This document shows, in pieces, positions 27,671 through 37,810 of a DNA stretch of 64,000 nt (position 1 is its first letter; each line of letters begins with the position of its first letter). Source of the DNA: Psychrobacter okhotskensis (lineage in GTDB: Bacteria > Pseudomonadota > Gammaproteobacteria > Pseudomonadales > Moraxellaceae); assembly GCF_013248965.1 (NCBI RefSeq), contig NZ_JABRVQ010000008.1, positions 62,001 to 126,000 on the forward strand, in the 5' to 3' direction. The position numbers were made by a program, and so were the translations under genes. The notes under the pieces are model-generated. The model searched no databases and had not been told where the DNA came from. It saw nothing but the letters and a program-made list of their open reading frames with translations.

Positions 27671-30600
27671 ATGACCCGATCTACAATGACACCGTCTAAT
27701 CGTACCGCATTGTGCACAGCAAAGATTTCTGCGCTGTCAGTGGCAATGTTGCTTATGCAATCAAATATGGCGTTTGCCGCAGTCAATCCACTTGTGCAAA
27801 TCATTGATAATTTAGCAAACGTCGATTATGACGTAGAAGCTGTTAAGCAGCATGGCACTTCAAACCAAGTACAAGTAAAAGTCTCTGCCCTTCCTGAATA
27901 TGGTATTGGCTTAACTAAACAGCCTGTACAGACAGTCATGCCTAACGCTTTAGTTAGTTGGGTCAATGTTCTAAGCAATACCAGCTATAGTAATCAAACG
28001 GTTGAGTTGACGCTAGATGTAGCACCAACGCTATCTAACATCAAAATCTATCAAGATTTGAATAAAAATGGCATCATTGATGGCTCTGACAGCGAAGTTA
28101 TCTTTAATAACTTAAGTGCTCAAATCAAGCTTGGCTATAGCGAAAGCATCCAACTTATCGTACAAGCTTTGTCAGATCCTAACGGCAAAACTGACGATAC
28201 TGCCGAGATTCAACTTGGTGCGATTGTCCTAGAAGACCCTTCTATAACGGCTATTGTTACTGACAAACTCGTTATCGTTGAGCCTGAGATCAATTTCACC
28301 ACACCTAAATTCGATGATAATAAAACCACCTCTCAAATCGATGAAAATGTCTATATCGATGCCAACTACGCGCAATGTAATGTTCAGCTAGATAAGCCCG
28401 ATCAAGTATGGGTGACGATTACTTCTTTATTGACCGGTGATAAGTACTCTCTAAAAGGCATTGAAACTGGTAACAGCACAGGCAAATATCAGCTATCAGC
28501 GCCAACCCAAAGTAACGCCAACCCTATTGATGACAAGATCATCCAAACGTTGGCAAATGACACGTTGACTGCTAGCCTAGATGCTTGTATCGCGCCTTCT
28601 GTCGGTACTGCCGCTGAGCAACTGCCAAGCGAAGGTGACTTCACAGTAAGTATCGACGACTTAGAGACACAAATCAATATCGTTGATGACAACCCAAGCT
28701 TAGTCGTGACCAAAGAAAGTAACGTTAAAACAGCTGATCTTGGTGATTATGTTAGCTATACCATTAATATTACCAACAGCGGCAACTCCACCGCTTATGA
28801 CGTACAACTAAAAGACGCCCTACCACGTGGTTTTGACTACGTCGATGGTAGTGTACGTGTTGGTAAAACTGCAGATATCGATATCAATCAGACACAAACT
28901 ACAGAGTTTAAGGCTGAGGGTAAATATCAGGTTTTAAATTTAGGTAACATGGCGGTTGGCGAAAGTAAAAAAATGACTTATCGCGTGCTAGTAGGTGCTT
29001 CAGCATTAGGTGGTGACGGTATCAACCGTGCAACTGCCGTTGCGAGCAATGAACAAGGTCAAAGCTTAATATCTAGAGAAGCACAGTGGAAAATTGAGGT
29101 TGAGCGCGGCGTCATGAATACCGATGGCATCATCGTCGGTAAGGTATACCACGATATCAACCGTGATGGCATCCAACAAAAAGATGATGGCGAGCTGGGT
29201 GTTGCTGGCGTGCGCATCTATATGGAAAACGGTAACTTTATCGTTACTGACCCTGAAGGTAAGTATAACTTTTATGGCATTAGCGCCAAAACTCACGTAT
29301 TAAAAGTTGACCGCACGACCATTCCTAACGCGACCGAAATGGTTATCCAAAGCAACCGTAACGCGGGTGATGCTGGCAGTCGTTTTGTTGACCTAAAGTA
29401 TGGTGAGCTACATCGTGCTGATTTCGCTATTGTCGGCGGTATGGGCGATAGCACTGAGCGCTTGAACGCAGAGCTGGTTGCTCGTAGCAAATCAGTGAGC
29501 GCTAAGAATGATACGCTTGAACAAGCGGTTAAATCTGAGCTGACCTTAGAGCCTGACTACAATCGTGACTACAATGATAATGTAGATGCCAACGGCTGTA
29601 ACATCAATGGGGATTTAGATCTGGGTAGTAACTGTGATTCGGCTATCGTCAATGAGATGGTCAATCTAGCCACTAACGTGAATATGGAAGTGACTACTAT
29701 TGCGCCTCCTGTTGAAAAAGTGCTAGAAGAATATCTAAAAGAAGTCGCTAATAATAATGTGACCTTTATTAACATGAGCTCAGGTCAACAGCTCAATTCT
29801 TATAAACAATTGGTACAAGTACAAGCGCCACTGGGTAGCAATTTCACGCTATACGCCAATGGCACAGCCGTGTCAGAAGAGAAAATTGGTAAAACAGCGA
29901 AGCAAGAAAAGCAAAATGTGACGGCGTTTGATTATTATGGCGTTGAGCTTAAACGTGGTCGTAACATCCTACATGCTGTAGCGACTGATATTAATGGAAA
30001 AATCATCTCTGAGCAGACGCTCGATGTCTTTACACCAGACAAACTCCAATCTATAGACTATCGCACTCAAGCGCAGTTGGTTGCCGCAGATGGTGTTAGC
30101 GACTATCAAGTGGTTATCAGCTTAAAGGATCGGGATGGTCGTCCTTATATCGCCTCAACACCAATCACTATCGATACCAATATTGGTCGTATTAATCTCA
30201 GCGACACCAGCAAAGATCAAGCCGGCACTCAAGTTATCGTCTCTGGTGGCGAGTTATTGATACCTGTTACTGCCCCAAGTGCGCCAGGCAAAGGTGAACT
30301 AGTCATTGATACTGGTAGCAGCAAGCAATTAGTTCCGCTACAGTTCACCGCTAAACTACGTCCATTGATTGCTGTGGGTATTGTCGAAGGGGCTATATCG
30401 CTTAAAGACTTTGATGGCAGCAATATTACCGATGCTCAAGGGGCTTTTGAGCAAGAATTGAATGAGATTGCTGGCGGTGACGATTATTCAGCCACTGGTC
30501 GTGCTGCGATGTTCCTCAAAGGAAAAGTACGCGGCGACTATCTGCTTACGCTTGCGTATGATAGTGATAAAAAAGGCGAGCGTTTGTTCCGTGATATCGA

Positions 30601-32983
30601 TCCGGGCGAATACTATCCTGTCTATGGCGATTCATCAGCCAAAGGCTTCGATGCGCAGTCTACTAGCAAGCTTTACGTGCGCCTTGATAAAGGTCGCTCG
30701 TTCGCTATGTATGGTGATTTAAAAACGCAAATTGATAACGATGAAGGTATCAAGCTTGGTCAATACAACCGTACATTAACTGGTCTAAAAGCTCAATTTG
30801 AAGATAGCAACACTCGTGTTACTGCCTTTTTAGCAGAGACCAGTACTAGCCAACGTGTAAATGAGACTCGCGGTTTGGGCATTTCAGGCCCATATCCATT
30901 GGCTGAGAACTTCGATGCGGTATTAGAAAACTCTGAAACGGTTGAAGTTATTACTCGTGACGCTAACAACCCTGGGCTTATTATCAATCGTGAGACGCTT
31001 ACTCGCTTTGCTGACTATGAGATTGACCCTATCAGCCGTAGCTTATTCTTGACGGCACCGATTGCTAGTCAAGATATCGAAGGCAACCCTATCTATATCC
31101 GTGTCACTGTAGAAGTTGATGAAGGTGGTGAAGATTATTTGGTCGGTGGTATTGCAGCCAAGCAACAACTGACTGCTAAAGTCGCTGTCGGTGGCAGCTA
31201 TGTCAATAGTGATGACCCACTAAATAAAGAAGAGCTCGCGAGTGTTAACAGCGTTATCAAGTTCAACGATAAGCTAAAACTGGTCGCAGAATACGCCAGA
31301 AACAAAGCAGAAAATCCAAACTTTCAACCAAGTAACCAGATTAATGCGGATCTCTTAGAAGGCCGCGATGCCAAAGGTGATGCGCTACGTATAGAATTAG
31401 ATTACGACAATAAATTAAGCACCCGTGCCAAAGCTTATTATAATGATGCTGAAGAAGGTTTTGTCACTGGCGCATCGCCGCTAACTGCGGGTCGTACTGA
31501 ATCTGGCGTAGAAGTCACTCACACTCTGAATGATAAAAAGACAGCGCTTAAACTTGAAGGCGTACGTACAGAAGATCATACAACAGAGGCCAGTCGCGAA
31601 GGTGTAGAAGCAAGCATTGAGCAGCGTCTCAGTCAAAATATCGTTGGTGAAATTGGGGTGCGCTACTACAAACAAGATGCGACCGCCGCCTCACGCAATA
31701 CCCAAGCAGCCACTGATGTGCTAGATGTTACTGATGATACAATATTCAATGATGACATCATTAATCAATCAGCGCTTAATGGCGTCAGTAACGCTGACAA
31801 AGACATCGAAGGCACCACTGCCCGCGCCCGTCTGACAGCGCGTTTGCCAAAACTAAATAACTCTTTGGTATTTGCCGAATATGAGCAAGATATTGACAAT
31901 AGCGAGCGTAATGCAACCTCTATCGGTGGCGAGACACCACTAGGTAGCTTAGGTCGCTTATATGCGCGTCATGACTTAATTAATAGCTTATCAGGTAGCT
32001 ACGGTTTAGATGATACCGAAGAACGTCAGCGTACCGTCGTAGGCTTCGATGCTACTTATATGAAAGACGGTAAAGTTTACAGCGAATACCGTATGCGTGA
32101 TGCGATCAGTGCCCGCGAAGCAGAAGCCGCTATCGGTCTAAAAAACAAATGGTATGTGCAAGAAGGTCTGACCTTAAGCACACTATTTGAGCGTGTCGAG
32201 TCTCTAGAAGGTGATGAAGACAGTACCGCAACTGCAGCGGGCGTCGGTGTTGAATACCTAGCCAAAGAAAACTACAAAGCTTCAGGGCGTCTAGAAAAAC
32301 GCTGGGGCGACACCAGTGATACCCTACTCGGTAGCGCTGGCATTGCTTATCGTTACACCGATGACATTACTCTATTAGCAAAAGATATCTACTCGCAAGT
32401 GGATTATGACGATGGTCATCGCACTATCAATCGTTTCCAGCTTGGTGCCGCTTACCGTGATTATGATAGCAATCAGCTCGATATGCTTGCCAAGCTTGAG
32501 TACCGTTTAGATGATAACGCTACCGGTAACGATCCCTATCAAAAAGATGCGATTGTCTGGTCATGGAGCGGCAACTATCATCCGACGCGCCCATTAACGT
32601 TATCAGGTCGCTATGCGGGTAAATATACAGAATATGATGCTGATAATATCGTAAGCGATAACACGGCTCACGCGGTCTATGCACGCGGCTTATATGACAT
32701 TAGCGAGCGTTGGGATATTGGTCTACAAGCAGGTACTTACTGGAATAAACAAGCGGATGACTTGGCTTATCTGGTTGGTGCAGAAGTTGGCTACAGCCCG
32801 ATGACCAACCTGTGGTTATCACTCGGCTACAACTTTATGGGCTTTGAAGATGAAGACATCGCTTATGATGACAGCACGCAAGAAGGCGCTTATTTTAGAC
32901 TACGCTTCAAATTTGATGAAGATTTATTCAAACGTGAAGATCCACGCAAAAATAAACGTTTAACCAGCGATTCTACGTTATAA
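27671..32983 (+). CDS. Giant DUF11/SdrD-B/outer-membrane beta-barrel protein
   Basis: A 1770-residue exported protein. After the signal sequence (to about residue 37) come a first Ig-like region (about 50-185) and a DUF11 module near 344-480 (YVSYTINITNSGNSTAYDVQLKDALPRGF). Next is an SdrD-B-like domain near 484-570 (GKVYHDINRDGIQQKDDGELG...GVRIYMENGNF) and an Ig-like (Big-type) region near 793-890. From about residue 895 to the end, alternating polar/hydrophobic strands with aromatic girdles (YPVYGDSSAKGF, GRSFAMYGDL) indicate an outer-membrane barrel; AYFRLRFKFDEDLF is the likely last strand, followed by a 15-residue polar tail. The ATG at 27671 was chosen over a TTG five codons upstream. 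Function is unknown; a platform for the neighbouring DUF11 proteins is an inference. Confidence 0.75.
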   Translation: MTRSTMTPSNRTALCTAKISALSVAMLLMQSNMAFAAVNPLVQIIDNLANVDYDVEAVKQHGTSNQVQVKVSALPEYGIGLTKQPVQTVMPNALVSWVNVLSNTSYSNQTVELTLDVAPTLSNIKIYQDLNKNGIIDGSDSEVIFNNLSAQIKLGYSESIQLIVQALSDPNGKTDDTAEIQLGAIVLEDPSITAIVTDKLVIVEPEINFTTPKFDDNKTTSQIDENVYIDANYAQCNVQLDKPDQVWVTITSLLTGDKYSLKGIETGNSTGKYQLSAPTQSNANPIDDKIIQTLANDTLTASLDACIAPSVGTAAEQLPSEGDFTVSIDDLETQINIVDDNPSLVVTKESNVKTADLGDYVSYTINITNSGNSTAYDVQLKDALPRGFDYVDGSVRVGKTADIDINQTQTTEFKAEGKYQVLNLGNMAVGESKKMTYRVLVGASALGGDGINRATAVASNEQGQSLISREAQWKIEVERGVMNTDGIIVGKVYHDINRDGIQQKDDGELGVAGVRIYMENGNFIVTDPEGKYNFYGISAKTHVLKVDRTTIPNATEMVIQSNRNAGDAGSRFVDLKYGELHRADFAIVGGMGDSTERLNAELVARSKSVSAKNDTLEQAVKSELTLEPDYNRDYNDNVDANGCNINGDLDLGSNCDSAIVNEMVNLATNVNMEVTTIAPPVEKVLEEYLKEVANNNVTFINMSSGQQLNSYKQLVQVQAPLGSNFTLYANGTAVSEEKIGKTAKQEKQNVTAFDYYGVELKRGRNILHAVATDINGKIISEQTLDVFTPDKLQSIDYRTQAQLVAADGVSDYQVVISLKDRDGRPYIASTPITIDTNIGRINLSDTSKDQAGTQVIVSGGELLIPVTAPSAPGKGELVIDTGSSKQLVPLQFTAKLRPLIAVGIVEGAISLKDFDGSNITDAQGAFEQELNEIAGGDDYSATGRAAMFLKGKVRGDYLLTLAYDSDKKGERLFRDIDPGEYYPVYGDSSAKGFDAQSTSKLYVRLDKGRSFAMYGDLKTQIDNDEGIKLGQYNRTLTGLKAQFEDSNTRVTAFLAETSTSQRVNETRGLGISGPYPLAENFDAVLENSETVEVITRDANNPGLIINRETLTRFADYEIDPISRSLFLTAPIASQDIEGNPIYIRVTVEVDEGGEDYLVGGIAAKQQLTAKVAVGGSYVNSDDPLNKEELASVNSVIKFNDKLKLVAEYARNKAENPNFQPSNQINADLLEGRDAKGDALRIELDYDNKLSTRAKAYYNDAEEGFVTGASPLTAGRTESGVEVTHTLNDKKTALKLEGVRTEDHTTEASREGVEASIEQRLSQNIVGEIGVRYYKQDATAASRNTQAATDVLDVTDDTIFNDDIINQSALNGVSNADKDIEGTTARARLTARLPKLNNSLVFAEYEQDIDNSERNATSIGGETPLGSLGRLYARHDLINSLSGSYGLDDTEERQRTVVGFDATYMKDGKVYSEYRMRDAISAREAEAAIGLKNKWYVQEGLTLSTLFERVESLEGDEDSTATAAGVGVEYLAKENYKASGRLEKRWGDTSDTLLGSAGIAYRYTDDITLLAKDIYSQVDYDDGHRTINRFQLGAAYRDYDSNQLDMLAKLEYRLDDNATGNDPYQKDAIVWSWSGNYHPTRPLTLSGRYAGKYTEYDADNIVSDNTAHAVYARGLYDISERWDIGLQAGTYWNKQADDLAYLVGAEVGYSPMTNLWLSLGYNFMGFEDEDIAYDDSTQEGAYFRLRFKFDEDLFKREDPRKNKRLTSDSTL

Positions 32984-33085
32984 TTTGCTCGCCGATTTAC
33001 AGTCCTTTATCGATTAAGGGCTTATAAAGTCAGTGCTAATAAAAACCAATATCCACACTCATTACCTTAATACAAGGTTCGCATT

Positions 33086-33862
33086 ATGTTGTACTCTGCG
33101 ATCAAAGCTGTAACCAATAAACAGCCTATCTATACTACGCTCGCAGCAGTCTTGCTCCTGACGACTGCTTCATCAGCGCTGGCAGTAGCCAACGAGGCTC
33201 CAGCTATTACTGTACAAGCTTCTAACTATTGCCATAGTGACTTGCAGACACAACCCTCTGCTTATAAATACCAAAGTACGCAGCAACGAGCGCTGAGTTG
33301 CCTGTTGACGCAACTACAAGCTTATCAGCAAAAAGACATGACAGCGCAGCAGCAGTATCTAGCGTATAAAGCGCAAGCGTGGATTAACTATGCTATTCAT
33401 CAAGACAGTATTAATAGCCGCTCACCGGCTGGTACATACGCAGCGCAGTCGGCAGAGACGATATTGCAAGCGCTAAAAAATGATACCGCACAAGACATAA
33501 GCCTATATCAGGATATCCCGTCTGACTCTGCTTTGATGCGTCCTGATCTTTGGGCAACTTTGAGTGCTTTAAAAGACAGCGACGGTATTGGTACTGCGCC
33601 ACGTGAAATGGCATTTAGTGAAGTGGCTTTAATATGGGCGGCGACCAATCAATGTGAGCGTGGTTCAAGAGAGTCAGGCAGTCACTTCCGCATGGCAGAT
33701 CGTTGGCTAGAGCAAGCGCGTGAGGCCTATGTGAACGCCCATGATTCGCAAGCTAACGTCGCCTTAGAGAATCTGATCGTGCGTTATTACAAGCAATATG
33801 CCCCTTTGGATCCGAGTGAGGATGTTTGCCAAGGGCAAAAACTGTTTTCTATCGCTCAATAA
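33086..33862 (+). CDS. Exported alpha-helical protein, last gene of the surface cluster
   Basis: The 258-residue product has a signal peptide ending near residue 33 (ASSALA) and a mature part rich in Gln and Ala, with helix-forming stretches such as LLTQLQAYQQKDMTAQQQYLAYKAQAWINYAIHQ described here only in outline. Four Cys residues in the mature part could form disulfides. It resembles helical repeat (TPR-like) periplasmic proteins but no repeat register is certain. It starts 102 bases after the giant gene with an AAGG ribosome site and ends before a bidirectional terminator. I do not recognise a named family. Confidence 0.6.
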   Translation: MLYSAIKAVTNKQPIYTTLAAVLLLTTASSALAVANEAPAITVQASNYCHSDLQTQPSAYKYQSTQQRALSCLLTQLQAYQQKDMTAQQQYLAYKAQAWINYAIHQDSINSRSPAGTYAAQSAETILQALKNDTAQDISLYQDIPSDSALMRPDLWATLSALKDSDGIGTAPREMAFSEVALIWAATNQCERGSRESGSHFRMADRWLEQAREAYVNAHDSQANVALENLIVRYYKQYAPLDPSEDVCQGQKLFSIAQ

Positions 33863-34000
33863 CCTATCAATCGCAAAAATGAGCAAGGTGTTTTTGGCAC
33901 CAAATGTCGCTCATCTTAGATATTTTCTGACAGCTACTTGTCAATATTTTCGTTATTATTGAACCTAGGCAAACAAAAGGCCGTTACAAAAATAGAAATT

Positions 34001-34033
34001 AAAAAAGCCGACTCATAAATAGTCGGCTTTTTT
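34001..34033. terminator. Bidirectional terminator between surface cluster and TetR gene
   Basis: AAAAAAGCCGACT (34001-34013) pairs exactly with AGTCGGCTTTTTT (34021-34033) around a 7-base loop. It serves both convergent genes. Confidence 0.93.
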
Positions 34034-34088
34034 GTATTAAAATTTCAGTTAACTTTTATAATATCATCCACGTTTAGCACAAAATAAA

Positions 34089-34781
34089 TTAGCGGTTTTT
34101 ACGTGGTAGCTTTTCTGGTAAATAACAGCGCAGATAAGCAATTGACGCAGTATTTGCTTCTTGCAGATACTTCTCTGTAATGCTCTCATGACGGCGGTAA
34201 GAAACCGTAAAGATAGCGTTAATAATACTATAGGTGACCAAAAGCACATCTTGAATGTCTTCAAATTTTGGCACTTCATAGCGCTCTGCCAGACGCTTGT
34301 ATACCAGCTCAACCACTTGATGATCCATATCTTCACCGAAACTATCACCTTCAAAATCAGGTGTGTTCGTACCATAGATCAATTTTGCTTTGGTCTCATC
34401 TTCATGGAAGATATGCACGCAGCGATCGATAAGCGCCGTTAAATATCCCTGCCATCTGTCGTAATCAACTATTTCGACGGTTGTCAAAATCTCTAAAATC
34501 TCGATAGCATTCAAAAAGCGCAACGCTAAAAATATCGCTTCGATATTAGGAAAGAAGTGATAAGCAGATGCTCTTGGAATGCCAGCTTCTTCGCAAACAG
34601 CAGCCAAGGTAATATCATTGATAGACTGGGTTTCACTCAGTTTTTTGGCACCCATCAGTAGCTTTTGACGGCGGGCGCGACCTTGCTGACTGGTAAATTT
34701 AAATTTATTAGGTACTAGCTTCTTTGCCAGTTCAGAATCTACCAGTACATCTTCAATTTTGTCGTCTCTATTTTCACTCAT
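34089..34781 (-). CDS. TetR/AcrR-family transcriptional regulator
   Basis: The N-terminal HTH is clear: TLAAVCEEAGIPRASAYHFFPNIEAIFLAL. The ligand-binding half is helical and divergent. The ATG giving MSENRDDK (230 residues) is chosen because it begins the polar N-terminus; a longer frame starts 16 codons upstream. The first 45 residues before the HTH are longer than usual. Upstream are two dyads (34855-34869 and 34874-34895) that could be self-operators. Targets are not known; the convergent surface cluster and downstream genes are candidates. Confidence 0.85.
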   Translation of the reverse strand: MSENRDDKIEDVLVDSELAKKLVPNKFKFTSQQGRARRQKLLMGAKKLSETQSINDITLAAVCEEAGIPRASAYHFFPNIEAIFLALRFLNAIEILEILTTVEIVDYDRWQGYLTALIDRCVHIFHEDETKAKLIYGTNTPDFEGDSFGEDMDHQVVELVYKRLAERYEVPKFEDIQDVLLVTYSIINAIFTVSYRRHESITEKYLQEANTASIAYLRCYLPEKLPRKNR

Positions 34782-34854
34782 TGTAAGTCTCTTAATGTTG
34801 TGCCCTATCTTTATAAATATGGTCTTCATTGGACAGTATTCATTCTAAATTTAA

Positions 34855-34895
34855 GAACGACTGTTTATTAGTTGGTAATACGGGCTAATATTACC
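34855..34895. promoter_or_regulatory. Candidate operator region upstream of the TetR gene
   Basis: It contains GAACGACTGTTTAT, nearly the dyad found between exbB and exbD, and GGTAAT (34874) facing ATTACC (34890-34895). Such dyads 75-115 bases before a TetR start are typical of self-regulation. Confidence 0.35.
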
Positions 34896-34996
34896 GCTCT
34901 ATGCTCAATGAGGAGGCATCATAAACGCTTGTACACTATCAAGCAAGGGACATGCATGGGTTAAAAAATAATGTATCGATTAACAGTATATTAGGG

Positions 34997-36025
34997 TTAA
35001 TCATGAAGTTTTATTTTCGCCCTTATAATACCATGATCGATGACTCTATCGGCATAATCCCACTTTAAATGGTCATTAAAATAGTCAACTCGCTCAACCT
35101 GACCAAGTGCAAACCTGCTATCAGGCAAAAATTCTTCTGAAACGAACAGCTGATCAATTACTTCTGGCATACCCTGATAGATGTGGGTATATGCCACATC
35201 TTTCATCCAACCATAACGCGCTTGGATACGAGCGGCGTCAAATAAGGCAACATCACGCATGCTTTTATCGTAGTTGACTTCGCCAGTCTCCGTCATCAAT
35301 TGCGTGGTCACACTACCAGTGACGTCATTCATATCACCAAGTAAAATTAAGGGCTCGCGAGTATGCTTTAAACGTTCAATGATAAACATACGAATGGATG
35401 CCGCTTCTGCCGCCCGCATGCACAAGCTACGAAGCTTGGCACGAATGCGAATATTGGGGTCATCCATATCTTCTAACAAATTGCCGGCTTCATCTCGTAA
35501 GAAAAAAGCGCGCTTACTTTTAAGGTGAGCTGTAACAATAGTAATGGGCTGCCCGAATGCATCTACTCGCAATACCAAGGGTGGACGGTTAAAACGCTCA
35601 TAAGGACCAATATCAGGAATATCAATCACTGCTTTTGGCGCTACTTGTTCTAACAAAGTGGTTTCTAACTGCTCAAAGCGACTAATAATCCCTACAGCTG
35701 GTGTGTTTTGTGCACCTCTGCCCTGCGTGTAAGCGCTCGCACTATCGTTGCTTGCTAGCGGAATAACCACATGTTCGGGCTTAAATCCTAACGATACTGC
35801 CAATGCCTCTAGCGCCTCGCTGTCCCATACTTCTTGTACGGCAATAATGTCGGCATGGGCTTTTGCTAATAAGTCGCTGATGCCACGCAATTTACTTTCA
35901 TACTCTTTATTACTGTACGGCTCAGCATTTTCATAATACATGCGATTAGGATTGGCAAAATTTAGCAAATTGGCAGTAGCGATATAAAACTGTTTATCGC
36001 TACCTTTATTGGCAGAGTAACTCAT
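34997..36025 (-). CDS. Endonuclease/exonuclease/phosphatase-fold hydrolase
   Basis: A 342-residue protein of the metal-dependent DNase I/inositol-phosphatase superfamily. The N-terminal IATANLLNFANP, the metal-binding Glu in ADIIAVQEVWD, the ITIVTAHLKSKR block, the LILLGDMNDVTG motif and the closing DYADRVIDHGIIRAKI are the expected active-site segments. The start chosen has AGGAG four bases before the ATG; the longer frame to 36106 lacks that support. No signal peptide, so probably cytoplasmic. Substrate cannot be deduced. Confidence 0.85.
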   Translation of the reverse strand: MSYSANKGSDKQFYIATANLLNFANPNRMYYENAEPYSNKEYESKLRGISDLLAKAHADIIAVQEVWDSEALEALAVSLGFKPEHVVIPLASNDSASAYTQGRGAQNTPAVGIISRFEQLETTLLEQVAPKAVIDIPDIGPYERFNRPPLVLRVDAFGQPITIVTAHLKSKRAFFLRDEAGNLLEDMDDPNIRIRAKLRSLCMRAAEAASIRMFIIERLKHTREPLILLGDMNDVTGSVTTQLMTETGEVNYDKSMRDVALFDAARIQARYGWMKDVAYTHIYQGMPEVIDQLFVSEEFLPDSRFALGQVERVDYFNDHLKWDYADRVIDHGIIRAKIKLHD

Positions 36026-36239
36026 AAAACTCCTAGTGCTATTTGGATAGTATGCATTATTATGAATAAACAACGCAAGCTGTTCATAATAATAGACCGC
36101 CTCCACTAAATCTGTAGTGTTTCGTATTGTTTTATCCTACTATTTCATAGCTAGAAAAACTGGGTTCATTGATAATGTAGAGAACGCTTGCTCTATTAAC
36201 GCGCACTCTATCAAAGCCCTTGTACTAAATATTGGTTGA

Positions 36240-37571
36240 TCATACTCGTTTATGAGCCAGTACAAAGGCGGCGCTGCCAATCATAGAAGCGATGACACAC
36301 AATACTAACAGCTGCACGTATTTGTGCTCTGCGCCAAACACTGGCGCCATCACTGCAATATAGCCACCGTTTTCTAACATATAAATAATACCTGCCATGA
36401 GCGCTGATACAAAGCTGACTACAATGGCCCAAGGTTTGACTTCCCAACTTGACCAAATGCTAAAAAATACGACAGGTGCTAAAAACAGGGAAGCGGTACC
36501 ACTAATAGCGACCGCATCGAATAGGTCTTTGCTGCCAGTTGCAATGAAGGCCAAGCCTGCCAGCAAAAACCCTAGCATAATCAGCCTGCCATTTTTTACA
36601 GTTGGTTTGACAAGTTTCATATCAATGGCTATCAATTTTGCGGCACTGGCGTAGGTAGAATCTAAGGTCGATATCGCTGAAATAATCAGCGCGAAGCTAA
36701 ACAACATCATTACCGCTGGTGAAAATAGAGTGTTCAGCGTTTGCGTCACTTCAGTGGCCCCGCCCGCGTTGTTCAGCTGTGCAAACACACCTAGCAAACC
36801 AAATAACAAGATGCAAGCCATCGAAATAGGCGCGGCATAGTAAAATGACTTTTTAGTAGTCGCTCTATCTGCTAAAAATCCTCGGTCAGTCATGACAGGA
36901 TCATGAGCGGGATAGCTCCATATTTGGATAAATGCAACTATCATTAATATCCATCCCTTGTTGTCAGCGGAATTGGAGGAGCTAATGATGGCATTAAAAG
37001 AAAACAAGGGATGTGCAAACATGGCAACCGCTAAAACAATAATGGCGAAGATCGTAAATAGCGCTTGAGCCACATCTGTCTTCAGCGCAGTGTGTAGCCC
37101 ACCAATTGAAGAATAAATTAAGGTAGCGACCGCTATAATCAGTATTAAATAATTCTCATTAAAGCCCACGAACAAGGTTGTGATAAACCCAAACACCAGT
37201 AAGTTGCTAAATACCTCGCTCACTAATCGAAAACCAATCACTGCATTATAAAGATGCTCACCAGTTGCCCCAAACTTGACTTGCATGAACGTCTGTATGT
37301 TATTAAAACCATGTTTGAATCGTAAGCTATCAACAATATGTGCGCCAGTGATAAAACTAAAATAGTACATCCCATAAGCCAAAGTACCAGCGATACCGTA
37401 GAAAAAACCTAAAACGGCCGCATTCATGAGCGACCGTGCAAATATCCAAGTAGTAACCTGAGACAATATCAATGTCCAAAGACTGGGTGGCTGACCTTGT
37501 AAAGACTTGCCTTGATAAAATCTGGCGATATCAGGGGCAAGTTCATACGTTTCAGAAGAAGAGTCAGTCAT
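36240..37571 (-). CDS. Sodium:solute symporter family protein (SSS)
   Basis: The 443-residue protein has about eleven to twelve hydrophobic helices. It begins with a 30-residue cytoplasmic segment, then ILSQVTTWIFARSLMNAA and FGFITTLFVGFNEN, and includes the SSS-like block SALIISAISTLDSTYASAAKLIAIDM in outline (Ser/Thr of the Na2 site). It is shorter than the typical 480-550. The substrate is not evident. It lies between the hydrolase and a glycine-zipper protein on the same strand, with a terminator upstream separating it from the latter. Confidence 0.82.
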   Translation of the reverse strand: MTDSSSETYELAPDIARFYQGKSLQGQPPSLWTLILSQVTTWIFARSLMNAAVLGFFYGIAGTLAYGMYYFSFITGAHIVDSLRFKHGFNNIQTFMQVKFGATGEHLYNAVIGFRLVSEVFSNLLVFGFITTLFVGFNENYLILIIAVATLIYSSIGGLHTALKTDVAQALFTIFAIIVLAVAMFAHPLFSFNAIISSSNSADNKGWILMIVAFIQIWSYPAHDPVMTDRGFLADRATTKKSFYYAAPISMACILLFGLLGVFAQLNNAGGATEVTQTLNTLFSPAVMMLFSFALIISAISTLDSTYASAAKLIAIDMKLVKPTVKNGRLIMLGFLLAGLAFIATGSKDLFDAVAISGTASLFLAPVVFFSIWSSWEVKPWAIVVSFVSALMAGIIYMLENGGYIAVMAPVFGAEHKYVQLLVLCVIASMIGSAAFVLAHKRV

Positions 37572-37634
37572 GGTCGCTCTATGGGTTATTGAGACATCGT
37601 TAAGATTACCACAACTATCAAAGGTGCAACATGT

Positions 37635-37669
37635 AAAAAAGCCTCTAGAGCATACTCTAGAAGCTTTTA
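37635..37669 (-). terminator. Terminator after the glycine-zipper gene
   Basis: On the minus strand a stem of AAGCTTCTAGAG/CTCTAGAGGCTT type with a 4-5 base loop is followed by T6. It separates the glycine-zipper gene from the symporter gene. Confidence 0.8.
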
Positions 37670-37810
37670 TATAACTGCAATTATCAAGGGTAAGAACTCG
37701 GCTATAAAAATACTGTATCGTTAATCAGTCATACTATCGATGATACTGACTAAGCTATCAATACAAATGATGGTACTGATTAAGATGCCGAAATTCTCTA
37801 TTTTCCAATA

